From Prado023 sp963798745 (GTDB lineage: Bacteria > Actinomycetota > Actinomycetes > S36-B12 > CAIYMF01), in NCBI GenBank assembly GCA_963798745.1, contig CAWCUF010000001.1:1-64000 (forward strand): a stretch of DNA of 64,000 bases. Reading direction: 5' to 3'. This document shows, one piece after another, positions 34,463 through 43,566 of this stretch. The notes beneath the pieces were generated by a model that saw nothing but the letters and a program-made list of their open reading frames with translations, did no database searches and had not been told where the DNA came from. Both the position numbers and the translations under genes were made by a program. Within the stretch, counting starts at the first letter, position 1. Every line of letters starts with the position of its first letter.

Positions 34463-36826
34463 ATGGCCATCAACACCTATCCGCAGGGCACCCCGTTCAC
34501 CGGGGTCATCGGGAGGACCACGGAAACCTCGACCCCGGCGTGGCCGGCCCCGCCGGCGCTCCCCGAGGGTGCGCCGAACATCGTGTTCTACGTGATCGAC
34601 GACGTCGGCTTCGGGCAGCTGTCCCCGTTCGGTGGGCTGATCGACACCCCGGTCCTGGACAACCTGGCCAGCGAGGGTCTGCGGTACACGAACATGCACA
34701 CCACGGCGTTGTGCTCCCCGTCGCGTGGGTGCATCCTGACTGGGCGCAACCACCACGCGTTGGGGTTGGCGTGCATCACCGAGGCCGCGACCGGGTACCC
34801 GGGCTACAACGGGCTGCTGCCCTTTGACCGGGGGATGCTCTCGGAGATGCTGCTGCCGCTGGGCTACAACACGTTCGGGGTGGGCAAGTGGCACCTGACC
34901 CCCGCCGAGCACACGACCGCGGCGGGCCCGTTCGACCGGTGGCCGCTGGGCCGCGGGTTCGAGCGGTACTACGGGTTCCTGGGTGGGGAGACCAACCAGT
35001 GGTACCCCGAGCTGACGTATGACAACCATGAGGTCGAGCAGCCCGCGCTGCCCGAGGACGGCTACCACCTGAGTGTGGACCTGGCCGATAAGGCGATCGA
35101 GTTCATCAAGGATGCGCACACCACTGCCCCGGACAAGCCGTTCTTCCTCTACTACGCCACCGGCGCGGGCCATGCCCCGCACCATGTGCCCAAGGAGTGG
35201 GCCGACAGGTACGCGGGGAGGTTCGACTCCGGGTGGGACGCGTACCGCGAGGTCGTCCACCAGCGCCAGATCGACCTGGGCATCATCCCCGCCGGCACGC
35301 AGCTGTCGTCGCATGACCCTGATGTGCCCGCGTGGGACTCGTTGTCCGAGGAGGCCAAGCGGCTGTCTGCCCGGTTCATGGAGGTCTACGCCGGGTTCGT
35401 GGAGTACACCGACCACCACTTCGGGCGGATCCTGGAGTTCCTCGACACGATCGGCGAGCGTGACAACACCCTGGTCATCGTGGTGTCGGACAACGGGGCC
35501 AGCTCCGAGGGTGGGGCGGTTGGGTCGCTCAATGAGATGTTCTTCTTCAACAACGCCCCGGAGTCCTTGGAGGACAACCTGGCGATGATTGACCAGCTTG
35601 GCGGGGTGGAGACCTGCAACCACTACCCGTGGGGTTGGACGAATGCCGGAAACACCCCGTTCCGGCGCTGGAAGCGGGAGACCTACCGCGGTGGGACGAC
35701 TGACCCGTGCATCGTGTCCTGGCCGGCGCGGATCACCGCCGGCGGTGAACTGCGAGCGCAGTACGCGCACCTGATCGACTTCGTGCCCACCGTCCTGGAC
35801 GCCCTGGGCGTGCAGGCACCGGAGAGCATCCGGGGCGTTGCGCAGGCCCCGATCGAGGGCGTCAGCTTCGCCCACACCTTCAACGACGCCGCCGCGGCCA
35901 CCCATCACCAGACCCAGTACTTCGAGATGATGGGCCACCGGGCCATCTACCACGACGGCTGGCGGGCGGTCTGCCCGTGGCCCGGGCCCACGTTCACCGA
36001 GGCCGCCGAGCAGGGGCTGCGGTTCGGCGCCCCGATCACCAGCGAAGCCCTGGCCGCCCTGGAGGCAAGCGGCTGGGAGCTGTACCACCTCGACGAGGAC
36101 TGGTCGGAGACCCAGAACGTGGCCGCCGAGCACCCGGAGAAGCTTGCCGAGCTGGTCGACCTGTGGTGGGCCGAGGCGGAGAAGTACCAGGTCCTGCCCA
36201 TCGACGGCCAGGTTCTGGAACGCCTGACTGTGGAGAAGCCGACGATCGCCGCTCCCCGGGACAAGTTCGTGTTCTACCCCGGTGGGGCGTCGGTGCCGTT
36301 CACTGCCACCCCCAAGACGTACAACCGGCCGTGGAGCATCACCGCCGAGGTCGTGATCCCCCCGGGCGGGGCGGAGGGCGTGCTGCTGGCCAACGGCGGA
36401 CGGACCGGTGGGTACACCTTCTTCGTCAAGGAGCAGAAGCTGTACTTCCTGTACAACTGGCTGGGCCGTGACCGGTTCTGGCTGGTGTCCCCGGACCCCC
36501 TGCCCGAGGGCGAGGTGGAGCTGCGCTACGAGTTCGAGCCCACCGGAGCGCCGGACCCGAGCATCGGGCACGGGGTCCCGGCCCGCGGCCAGCTCTACGT
36601 CAACGGCGACCTGGTGGCCAGCATCGACATGCCGTTCTCGGTCCTGATCATGTTCGGCACCCAGGGCCTGACCTGCGGCTACGACGGCGGCGAACCGGCA
36701 GCCCCCGAGCAGTACACCGGCACGTTCCCGTTCACCGGCACCATCAAGCGGGTCACTATCGACCTGTCCGGGGAGCTCATCCCCGATACCGAGGCCGAGC
36801 TGCGCGTGGCGATGATGCGCCAGTAG
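34463..36826 (+). CDS. Arylsulfatase (formylglycine-dependent, type I)
   Basis: 787 aa, intact. NIVFYVIDDVGFGQLSPFGG carries the metal-binding DD pair; Cys84 in ALCSPSRGCILTGR is the CxPSR site converted to formylglycine; GVGKWHLTP holds the catalytic Lys-x-His; VIVVSDNGASSEGG the second metal site. A C-terminal beta-sandwich of about 200 residues follows, as in large bacterial arylsulfatases. No signal peptide, so probably cytoplasmic. AAGGAG lies before the ATG. It should release sulfate from organic sulfate esters, and the next gene encodes a SulP anion transporter 34 bases away, suggesting a sulfate-scavenging pair. Confidence 0.95.
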   Translation: MAINTYPQGTPFTGVIGRTTETSTPAWPAPPALPEGAPNIVFYVIDDVGFGQLSPFGGLIDTPVLDNLASEGLRYTNMHTTALCSPSRGCILTGRNHHALGLACITEAATGYPGYNGLLPFDRGMLSEMLLPLGYNTFGVGKWHLTPAEHTTAAGPFDRWPLGRGFERYYGFLGGETNQWYPELTYDNHEVEQPALPEDGYHLSVDLADKAIEFIKDAHTTAPDKPFFLYYATGAGHAPHHVPKEWADRYAGRFDSGWDAYREVVHQRQIDLGIIPAGTQLSSHDPDVPAWDSLSEEAKRLSARFMEVYAGFVEYTDHHFGRILEFLDTIGERDNTLVIVVSDNGASSEGGAVGSLNEMFFFNNAPESLEDNLAMIDQLGGVETCNHYPWGWTNAGNTPFRRWKRETYRGGTTDPCIVSWPARITAGGELRAQYAHLIDFVPTVLDALGVQAPESIRGVAQAPIEGVSFAHTFNDAAAATHHQTQYFEMMGHRAIYHDGWRAVCPWPGPTFTEAAEQGLRFGAPITSEALAALEASGWELYHLDEDWSETQNVAAEHPEKLAELVDLWWAEAEKYQVLPIDGQVLERLTVEKPTIAAPRDKFVFYPGGASVPFTATPKTYNRPWSITAEVVIPPGGAEGVLLANGGRTGGYTFFVKEQKLYFLYNWLGRDRFWLVSPDPLPEGEVELRYEFEPTGAPDPSIGHGVPARGQLYVNGDLVASIDMPFSVLIMFGTQGLTCGYDGGEPAAPEQYTGTFPFTGTIKRVTIDLSGELIPDTEAELRVAMMRQ

Positions 36827-36860
36827 GAATCTGCCGAGTACTGAGGGTCGAGGAGGAGTT

Positions 36861-38582
36861 GTGACCAGGGTCCCCTGGGGTCGGGAGACCATGGCCGGAC
36901 TCGCCGGTGCCATCGGGTCGGTTCCCGACGGGATGGCCACCGCGGTCCTTGCCGGGGCGAACCCGATGGCCGGGCTGTATGCGTCGTTCGCCGGGCCGAC
37001 AGCCGGTGGGCTGATGCAGTCCACGACGGTGATGGTGGTGGCCACCACCTCCGCCGCGGCAGTCACAACCGCCGAGGTGATGAACGCCGGCCCGGACGAC
37101 CCGATCCGCACCTTGGCGACCCTGACCATCCTGGCTGGCGTCTTCATGCTCCTGGCCACCCGCCTGGGGTTCGCCCGGCTGATGCGGTTCGTGTCCGCGT
37201 CGGTCATGGGCGGGTTCATGTTCGGCGTCGGGCTGATCCTGATCCTCGGCCAGCTCGCCGATGCCACCGGAGTGACCACCAGCGGTGGATCGACACTGGA
37301 GAAGGCGCTCAACACACTCCGGCAGTGGCAGTCCTTCGACCGGGCGTCGATCCTCACCGCCGCGACGGCGATCGTGATCAGCATCGTGTTCGGGCGGGGG
37401 AAGCTGGTGGCGCTCGCGCCGTTGATCGGGATCGTGATCCCCACCTTGGTGCTCCGAGCCACCGGCACGCAGGTGGAGACCGTGGAATCCTCGTCGGGGG
37501 CGATCGCAGTCGGCCTGCCCCCGCTGGTGCTGCCCGACGTGGGCCTGGTCTCCCCGACCCTGGTCGCCGCGGCGGCTGCGTTGACGATCGTGGTCCTGGT
37601 TCAGGCCGCCGGCGTGGGCGCGGCCTACCCGAACACCGACGGCACCGGCAACGACGTGACCCGCGACTTCTACGCCCAGGGCGGATCGAACGTGGCCTCC
37701 AGCCTGGTCGGTGGAATCCCGGTCGGTGGCAGCGTGGGCCAGACCGCGTTCAACGTGATGGCCGGCGGGCGCACCCGCTGGGCGGTCATCATCAGCGGAC
37801 TGTGGATGCTGGTCTTCGTCGTCGCCCTTGGCCCCGCACTGTCCGCCGTGCCGATCCCGGCCCTGGCCGGGCTGCTGATCCTGGCCGGCTTCGGGTCGCT
37901 CAAACCCCGGGCGCTGGCCCGTACCTGGCAGACCAGCAAGTCCTCAGCGGCAGCCGCCCTGCTGACCATGATCGCCACCCTGCTGGTCCCGATCCACATC
38001 GCGGTGCTGACCGGGGTGATCCTGTCCCTGCTGCTCGTCGGTATCAACAGCTCGAAGACCACGCACATCGTCGCCCTCGAGCCCATGGCACCCGGCCGGT
38101 GGCGACGCGGCCCCGTGCCCACGGAGCTCACCCCGGGGCAGGTAACCGTCCTGGACATCGAGGGATCCGGCACGTTCGCCTCCGTCCCCGAACTGTTCGC
38201 CGCGCTGCCCCAGCCAGCGGCCGGCGAATCCGGTGAGAGCGCTGGCCAGCCACCGGCCAACGGCATCGGGGTCAGTACCGCCGCGCCACCGAGCGCCGTC
38301 GTCCTGCGGCTGCGCGGGCACCTGCGCACCAACCTGACCTTCGTCACCTCCCTGGAGAACTACGGCAACGCTGTCGCCGGATCCGGTGGTCTCCTGGTCG
38401 TCTGCGGGCTGCAGCCGGCGACCATCGCCCAGTTGCGGTCCGCCGGCCTGCCCGAGTCCGTAGTCCTCGTGGCCCAGGGCGACGAGGTCGAGGGTTCCCT
38501 CGCCGAAGCCTACGAACGGGCCACGACGTGGCTGGCCGCTGCCTCGGAGCCGCCGCCCCAGGACCCGCCGAAAGGGGGTTAG
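36861..38582 (+). CDS. SulP-family inorganic anion transporter with STAS domain
   Basis: 573 aa, intact. The first 400 residues hold about ten membrane segments with the SulP signature region (GSVPDGMATAVLAGANPMAGLYASFAGP) and the PVGGSVGQTAFNVMAGGRTR motif. The C-terminal cytoplasmic part (VTVLDIEGSGTFASVPELF, then AVVLRLRGH and LLVVCGLQPATIAQLRSAG) is a STAS domain with a Gly/Pro insertion. GTG start behind GAGGAGG. Probably imports sulfate or another anion, possibly bicarbonate; the sulfatase directly upstream favours sulfate. Confidence 0.93.
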   Translation: MTRVPWGRETMAGLAGAIGSVPDGMATAVLAGANPMAGLYASFAGPTAGGLMQSTTVMVVATTSAAAVTTAEVMNAGPDDPIRTLATLTILAGVFMLLATRLGFARLMRFVSASVMGGFMFGVGLILILGQLADATGVTTSGGSTLEKALNTLRQWQSFDRASILTAATAIVISIVFGRGKLVALAPLIGIVIPTLVLRATGTQVETVESSSGAIAVGLPPLVLPDVGLVSPTLVAAAAALTIVVLVQAAGVGAAYPNTDGTGNDVTRDFYAQGGSNVASSLVGGIPVGGSVGQTAFNVMAGGRTRWAVIISGLWMLVFVVALGPALSAVPIPALAGLLILAGFGSLKPRALARTWQTSKSSAAAALLTMIATLLVPIHIAVLTGVILSLLLVGINSSKTTHIVALEPMAPGRWRRGPVPTELTPGQVTVLDIEGSGTFASVPELFAALPQPAAGESGESAGQPPANGIGVSTAAPPSAVVLRLRGHLRTNLTFVTSLENYGNAVAGSGGLLVVCGLQPATIAQLRSAGLPESVVLVAQGDEVEGSLAEAYERATTWLAAASEPPPQDPPKGG

Positions 38583-38706
38583 GGTAGGCACTGCGGTAAC
38601 GAATGGTCACCACTGTCTACTATGGTGACCCGCAAGGTCGGACACCAACGCCGCCTGCTCCGCGGCCGCGCACGGGCGGCCGACGGCAACCAACCAAGGA
38701 GACACC

Positions 38707-39255
38707 ATGCGAGGAAATGACCGGCGCCAGGATCGGCGTGAGGAGCGGGCCACGTTCGGTGCCCGCGGTGCTGCCGACCGCTATCAGATGCGCGAGAAGA
38801 TGCTGTCGATCGGGGATGACTTCTGGATCGAGGACGAGTCCGGCCGTCGGGCGTTCATGGTCAACGGCAAGGCGCTGCGGGTGCGCCAGACCCTGGTGAT
38901 CGAGGACGCCAATGGTGCCGAGCTGATGAAGATCCAGGACCGCCCCGTCCGGGTGCGCGAGTCCATGGAGGTCGAGGATGCCTCCGGTGCGACGGTGGCC
39001 ACGGTGAAGAAGGCGATGGTGAGCCCGCTGCGTGAGCGGTTCGCCGTCGAGCTGTCCGGCGGTGGGGAGATGACCGCGCAGGGCAATATCACCGACCACG
39101 AGTTCGAGATCGAGTCCGGTGGCAGCAAGGTGGCCGAGGTGTCGAAGAAGTGGTTCCGGGTCCGCGACTCCTACGGCGTCGAGGTCGCCCCGGGGCAGAA
39201 CGCGCCCCTGATCCTGGCCATCGCGGTGTGCATCGACCAGATGGCCGCCGGCTGA
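38707..39255 (+). CDS. LURP-one-related (DUF567) protein
   Basis: 182 aa. RYQMREKMLSIGDDFWIEDESG, AFMVNGKALRVRQTLVIEDANG, VRVRESMEVEDASG and FRVRDSYGVEVAPG are the repeated beta-hairpins of the LOR (Tubby-like) 12-strand barrel. AAGGAG stands before the ATG. These proteins resemble phospholipid scramblases and Tubby domains, but their bacterial function is unknown. It sits 124 bases after the SulP gene and 66 before a small membrane protein, all in one direction. Confidence 0.88.
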   Translation: MRGNDRRQDRREERATFGARGAADRYQMREKMLSIGDDFWIEDESGRRAFMVNGKALRVRQTLVIEDANGAELMKIQDRPVRVRESMEVEDASGATVATVKKAMVSPLRERFAVELSGGGEMTAQGNITDHEFEIESGGSKVAEVSKKWFRVRDSYGVEVAPGQNAPLILAIAVCIDQMAAG

Positions 39256-39321
39256 TCCCACCCACCGGCCCGGACCCCTTCGTCGTGCCGCTCCGAAACC
39301 CCCTGCACGAAGGGCACTTCA

Positions 39322-39717
39322 ATGGACTTCAACTCGACCAGCTTCTGGGACGTGCTCCTGTGGAGCTTCTGGTTCTTCATCATGATCTCGGCGATCATGA
39401 TCTGGTTCCGCTGCATCATGGACCTGTTCTCCGACCACACCTTGTCAGGATGGGGCAAGTTCGGCTGGTCCCTGCTGCTGATCTTCGTCCCCTGGTTCGG
39501 GGCGTTCATCTACTTGATCGCCCGCGGCAGGAGCATGGGCGAGCGCCAGATGGCCGCCGTGGCCAACCAGCAGGCCGCCCAGGAGCAGTACATCCAGTCC
39601 GTCGCGGCCAAGACCGCCACCCCCGCCGCCCAGATCGCCAACGCCAAGTCACTGCTGGACTCCGGTGCGATCACTCAGGCCGAGTACGACGCGCTGAAGA
39701 CCAAGGCCCTGGCCTGA
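39322..39717 (+). CDS. PLD-nuclease-N-like membrane protein with SHOCT tail
   Basis: 131 aa. Two membrane segments (LLWSFWFFIMISAIMIWF and WSLLLIFVPWFGAFIYLI) are followed by RGRSMGER, the pattern of PLDc_N/SHOCT proteins, and the last 30 residues (IANAKSLLDSGAITQAEYDALKTKAL) are a SHOCT motif. Such proteins are small inner-membrane components of unknown role. Same orientation as the LURP gene. Confidence 0.88.
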   Translation: MDFNSTSFWDVLLWSFWFFIMISAIMIWFRCIMDLFSDHTLSGWGKFGWSLLLIFVPWFGAFIYLIARGRSMGERQMAAVANQQAAQEQYIQSVAAKTATPAAQIANAKSLLDSGAITQAEYDALKTKALA

Positions 39718-39763
39718 CCGGTGCCACACCGCCATCAGACTCTCGGCCGATGGAAGGACAACA

Positions 39764-40070
39764 CATGTCAGACAACCCCCTGCTGGACACCATTGTCGAG
39801 ATGACCTCCGCATCGGTGGATCGGGTCGACTTCAGCGACGAGGTCCTTCTGCTGGTGCGCTCGCGGCCCTGGTTGCTGTCGACGCCCCTCCCGCGTCGTA
39901 CCTGGTCAACCTGGCGCTGGGGTGGGGACCTCGTTGACGCTGGATGACGCGCGCAGTGTGCGGATCGCCGTGGCCCCCATCGAGGGCAGTCCCAGGATGA
40001 TGTCCGCATCGGGGAACATCGCTCGGGTTCGCGCTCACCCTGGACGGCGTCGGGACCTGATCGTGGGCCT
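39764..40070 (+). pseudogene. Frameshifted carboxymuconolactone-decarboxylase-like gene
   Basis: ATG and the opening SDNPLLDTIVEMTSASVDRVDF are in one frame; AALVAVDAPPASYLVNLALG in a second; TLDDARSVRIAVAPIEGSPRMM and SASGNIA in a third. Together they follow a CMD/AhpD-like core of about 100 residues. Shifts lie near 39860 and 39940 in GC-rich runs. The catalytic Cys-x-x-Cys of AhpD is absent, as in many short CMD proteins. Confidence 0.65.
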
Positions 40071-40117
40071 CTGATCAGACGTGGGTCGCTCGTGTCGAAT
40101 CGCGAACGGAGAACGCC

Positions 40118-40276
40118 ATGCCGAAGAAGGCGAAGAGGGACGCTGGCAGGGACAAACCTGCAAGTCCCCGAGCCAAGTCCTCGCCCGGGGTACAGGCGAA
40201 GCGCGAGAGCGGGCTGGGCCTTCTCCGTTTGAGTGGGACTGATCCCACTTCGCCGCAGGGCCTGCACCAGACCTGA
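40118..40276 (+). CDS. Possible small basic protein
   Basis: 52 aa, beginning MPKKAKRDAGRDKPASPRAK and rich in Lys, Arg and Ser. GGAGAA lies six bases before the ATG. No family, no neighbour clue; it could also be chance coding. Confidence 0.35.
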   Translation: MPKKAKRDAGRDKPASPRAKSSPGVQAKRESGLGLLRLSGTDPTSPQGLHQT

Positions 40277-40538
40277 TGTTCAGTCCGGGAATGCCGCGAC
40301 CCCGACGGTGAAGCTCGATGCCCAACGCTCCGACCGGGTGCGGTCACGTCGCCGCCAGTCGCGCACCACGATGGAAGCGGCATCGATCGGTGGCCAGCGC
40401 TCCGGGATCGGCGCGCGGGGCGCCACTCGCTCATGGATAGCGCGCGCGGTGCTCGGCAGGCCAGCCCGGCGTCGGGGTCGCGTCGGGACGGCGGGCCGCC
40501 TCCGGTAGGGCCCGGGTGAGGGCGGACCTCCGCCGGGC

Positions 40539-41456
40539 CTACCCGTATTCGACGGCGATGGAGCCCGCGCTGCTCGTGGCCCTGATGCGCCGGCTGGACG
40601 TGGGGTCGGTCCGGACGTTCACGCTGACGGACCCGGCCGATGAGTCGGCATCCACACGGTAGGCGACCCCGGCGACGTCGGGGACCACGACCTTCACGCT
40701 GCCTGCCGAGCTGCTGGCCTCGACGGTGGTCGGATCGGCGCCTGACCAGGAGAGCGACACCGATCCGGCGCTCGTGTCGGCCACGACGGTCGTCGAGTTG
40801 AGCCCGGTGGCAGTGATGCTCCCGGCGCTGCTGCTCAGGTCGAGGTCGGAGCTCAGCCCATCCGCTATGACGCTGCCTGCCGAGCTGCGGGCCTCGACTG
40901 ATCCGTCCGGCGGGACCTGGACGACGAGGCTCACGCTCGTCACGAACCCGAGAGCTGGGCAGTCGACCGTCACGGCGACGACGTCGCCGTCGACCCGACT
41001 GGTGACGGTAGGCATTCGCCACGCGTACTTCACTGTGGCGTCGGTGGTGACCACCCCAACAGGGCCCTCTCGCAGGGTGATGGGCCCGCACTCGTTGTCG
41101 ACTCGCACAGCCGACGAGGTCGAATCGGTGCTCAGCTGCAGGTTCTGCGTGCGTCGGGTCGCCAGGGAGACCGCGGCAATCGCAGCCCAGAGAAGTCCAA
41201 TCGCGACGAATGCCAGGACGACGATCAGGATCACGCGTCCCGTGCGGCGTCCCCCGCTGAGCTGCGGCGGGACGGCCGCTGCCACCGGGGTCCCAGTCCA
41301 AGGCGGTTGGCCCGGGGGCGAGTCGGGTTCCTGCACCCAAAACTGCCAGCCCGGAGGTGGTGGTGGCCACGACGGGTCCGGGGTCCAGCCCTCGGGAGGT
41401 GACCACCCGACCGGCGGTGTGGGCCACGTGGGCGGAGGGTTGAACCGCCAAGCCAT
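40539..41456 (-). CDS. Membrane-anchored DUF4097-like protein with SSAGS repeats
   Basis: 305 aa. A Pro/Trp-rich N-terminal part resembles the DUF2510 style (PPVGWSPPEGWTPDPSWPPPPPGW split over two repeats). One membrane helix follows (VILIVVLAFVAIGLLWAAIAAV). The outside domain repeats SSAGSV, SSAGSI, TSAGSV, SSAGSV, SSAGSV and SSAGSI about every 20 residues, one turn of a beta-solenoid per repeat. GGAGG stands before the ATG at 41456. Unlike the DUF4097 protein at 11311, it is membrane-bound. Function unknown. Confidence 0.8.
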   Translation of the reverse strand: MAWRFNPPPTWPTPPVGWSPPEGWTPDPSWPPPPPGWQFWVQEPDSPPGQPPWTGTPVAAAVPPQLSGGRRTGRVILIVVLAFVAIGLLWAAIAAVSLATRRTQNLQLSTDSTSSAVRVDNECGPITLREGPVGVVTTDATVKYAWRMPTVTSRVDGDVVAVTVDCPALGFVTSVSLVVQVPPDGSVEARSSAGSVIADGLSSDLDLSSSAGSITATGLNSTTVVADTSAGSVSLSWSGADPTTVEASSSAGSVKVVVPDVAGVAYRVDADSSAGSVSVNVRTDPTSSRRIRATSSAGSIAVEYG

Positions 41457-41602
41457 GCGCCGCACCTCCTAGGGTCGGCTGGACCGTCGTCGTGAACCTC
41501 CGTCGGCCACCTCGGTCCACTAGCTCGACGGTAGACCCTGCAGAAGGCCGGCCGCTACGCCCCAACGTCGCCGGGTCGTCGCGCGCGGGTTCCGCTGGGG
41601 TG

Positions 41603-41785
41603 TCAGGCCCCGCGTCGGACGTCGGTCCGGGCGGTCCGCAGCCGTACCCAGGTGACGCCGAAGGAGGCCAGCCACACGAGGAAGCACGTCGCAGTGGCCA
41701 GGATCATCAGGGAGTACGGGTCCACGGACGTGCCGAAGATCAGGGCGATGGCGACCACGAGAACCACCACCACGGCAGCGGGCAT
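41603..41785 (-). CDS. Small two-helix membrane protein
   Basis: 60 aa beginning MPAAVVVVLVVAIALIFG, with a second hydrophobic run (LMILATATCFLVWLASFGV) and a basic C terminus (RLRTARTDVRRG). AAGGAA precedes the ATG. Topology in-out-in is likely by the positive-inside rule. No family known to me. Confidence 0.6.
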   Translation of the reverse strand: MPAAVVVVLVVAIALIFGTSVDPYSLMILATATCFLVWLASFGVTWVRLRTARTDVRRGA

Positions 41786-42066
41786 GTGCCGTTCCTTCAC
41801 GCCTCCAGCATCTCGCTGCCCGGTGGCGCATGCGTCCTCGCCCGCACGTGAGGCTCCTACACAGAGCCGACAGTCCCCCCAACACATCCCCGACGGTCGA
41901 GAGACCAGCAAGTGCGTGGGGCCGGCCCCCTTCGTCTCTCGACGAGAGACATGCCACCGCCTGTGACTCAGCCATCGAACAAGCCGCGAGCCGTCGCGCA
42001 ACAAGGCGAGACCCTGGCCCATGCATTGGGTTCCGGCGATGAGGCCTCTGGCCGTAGTTTCGGTCG

Positions 42067-42310
42067 ATGGGCCGAGGTCCACTTGTGCCAGGAACATACG
42101 GGAGTATCGACTTCCATCGTGACACTGCGTCGGGCCGGGTCCGGGCTCGGGCGAGGTTCCGCGACTACGACGGCCAGTGCCGGGCGGTCACCCGGTGGGC
42201 CGGCACCGAGGTCGATGCCCGCGCCCGGCTGCAAGCAGCGCTGGAGGAGAGAACCACGTTCCCCGCCGGACAGTGGGGCCCCGGTGCCCGGGTGCGGTCG
42301 GTGATCCCGC
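42067..42310 (+). pseudogene. Integrase N-terminal fragment, copy D
   Basis: PGTYGSIDFHRDTASGRVRA, then RARFRDYDGQCRAVTRWAGTE and LQAALEERTTFPAGQW match the arm-binding/core-binding start of actinobacterial tyrosine recombinases. Similarity stops after ARVRSVIPLW, where the antisense fadD remnant begins. Three related fragments lie at 49268-49998. Confidence 0.7.
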
Positions 42311-42837
42311 TGTGGAAGGCGGTTGCTGCCACCCACGCGAAGATCCGGGCCTTGTTCTCGGCCGCAGCCTTGGTGGCCGCCGCGAACACCTTCTCGAAGA
42401 CCCGGGGCACCCCCACGAGTCGGGCTGGAAGGACTCCAGCTCGTCGACCACCGTGGGAATGTCCGACCAGTGACCCATCGCAGTGCCCTGGACCAGGCAT
42501 CCGCTCTGGACCAGGCGGGCCGCGACGTGCGCCAGCGGCAGGAAGATCAACGTGGACGCATCGGGGGGTGATGATCTGGTCCAAGGCGCGGGGCAGCACG
42601 CCGTTCGCGACGGCCAGCATGTTGGAGTGGGTCAGCGGGCAGCCCTTGGGCATGCCCGTGGTCCCGGACGTGGTAGATGATCGTTGCCAGGGCGCTGCCC
42701 TCGGACTCCCCCGCCGGCGGCGATCGACCAGCTCTGCGCTCTCCCCGGTCGCCTCAGCGGCGATCTCGGTGACTCCGCCCCCGCCCAGGGACCAGACATG
42801 CTCCAGGGCGGGCAGATCAGCGCGCACGTCGCCACCA
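42311..42837 (-). pseudogene. Long-chain acyl-CoA synthetase (FadD-type) remnant
   Basis: Minus-strand frames together read LPALEHVWSLGGGGVTEIAA, TSGTTGMPKGCPLTHSNMLA (the ATP/AMP-binding P-loop), IFLPLAHVAARLVQSGCLVQ, DIPTVVDELESFQPD and VPRVFEKVFAAATKAAAENK. This is the central part of an AMP-forming acyl-CoA ligase, in at least two frames. Its 5 prime side is replaced by an IS256 fragment and its 3 prime side by an integrase fragment. Confidence 0.85.
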
Positions 42838-43152
42838 CCGAGGGTGAGTGCCGCCTCCGCGCGCCGGCGGCGCTCGAGCAGCCACTCCGGGAAGTAGCTG
42901 CCGGTGGGCAGCTTGGGGATCGCCACGTCGAGGGTGCCGACACGAGTGTCCAGGTCCTGGTGCCGGTCCGTTGCGGACGTTCGTTCGGTCCGGGCTGGAC
43001 TGCCCGTAGGCGGCACCACAGACCGCGTCGGCCTCGGCCGACAGCAGAGTGTTGATGAACGTCGTCAGCAGCTCCGCAGCAGGTCCGGCGAAGCCCTGGG
43101 CCAACTGCTCCTCAAGTAGCCGGGCAGGGTCGATACTGGGAACAGCGGTCAT
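42838..43152 (-). mobile_element. IS256 (Mutator)-family transposase N-terminal remnant
   Basis: ATG at 43152 opens TAVPSIDPARLLEEQLAQ, then ELLTTFINTLLSAEADAVCG, RHQDLDTRVGTLDVAIPKLP and TGSYFPEWLLERRRRAEAAL, the standard start of Mutator-type transposases, in two or three frames. None of the catalytic DDE region is present; the sequence joins the fadD remnant after AEAAL. Confidence 0.88.
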
Positions 43153-43566
43153 CGCGGAAGTCCTCTTCGAGTCGGTTGTGGAAGACCACTCGAAGGATCA
43201 CGCGGCGACCGCCTTTGCACCCGTAGCGACGCGACCACCGGGCCACCCGAACACCACTCTGCTCGACGCAACTGCTTGGGACTGTCGCGCTGCCGAGCCT
43301 GCCCGTCGGCTGCCGGCTGTCGGGGCCGATTCCCCAGGGCCGTGGCTACGACCGTACGGGCACGGATCGCTGGCGAAAACCGTCGCGATTCGTCGGAGTG
43401 AGCGGTTGACACCCTCCCGTCGTCTGGGCCACGGTGAGAAAGCGCTCACTCGCTGGGCGCGGCTCGCTCGTGTCACAGGTGGCCGGAACGGGAGGGGGGT
43501 CTCTCCGTTCCACCGGTCCCGGGCGGGTTTCGCACAACCTGACATTCACCTTGGAGGAGAGGCCCT
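43153..43566. other. Flank of the IS256 remnant and promoter of the exported protein
   Basis: No gene recognised. The right end must hold the promoter of the gene at 43567, whose GGAGGAGAGG ribosome site is at 43553. Confidence 0.4.

Noticed and set aside
34376..37468. A minus-strand frame of about 1030 codons
   Set aside because: It is a shadow of the arylsulfatase and SulP genes, whose plus-strand proteins carry complete family motifs.
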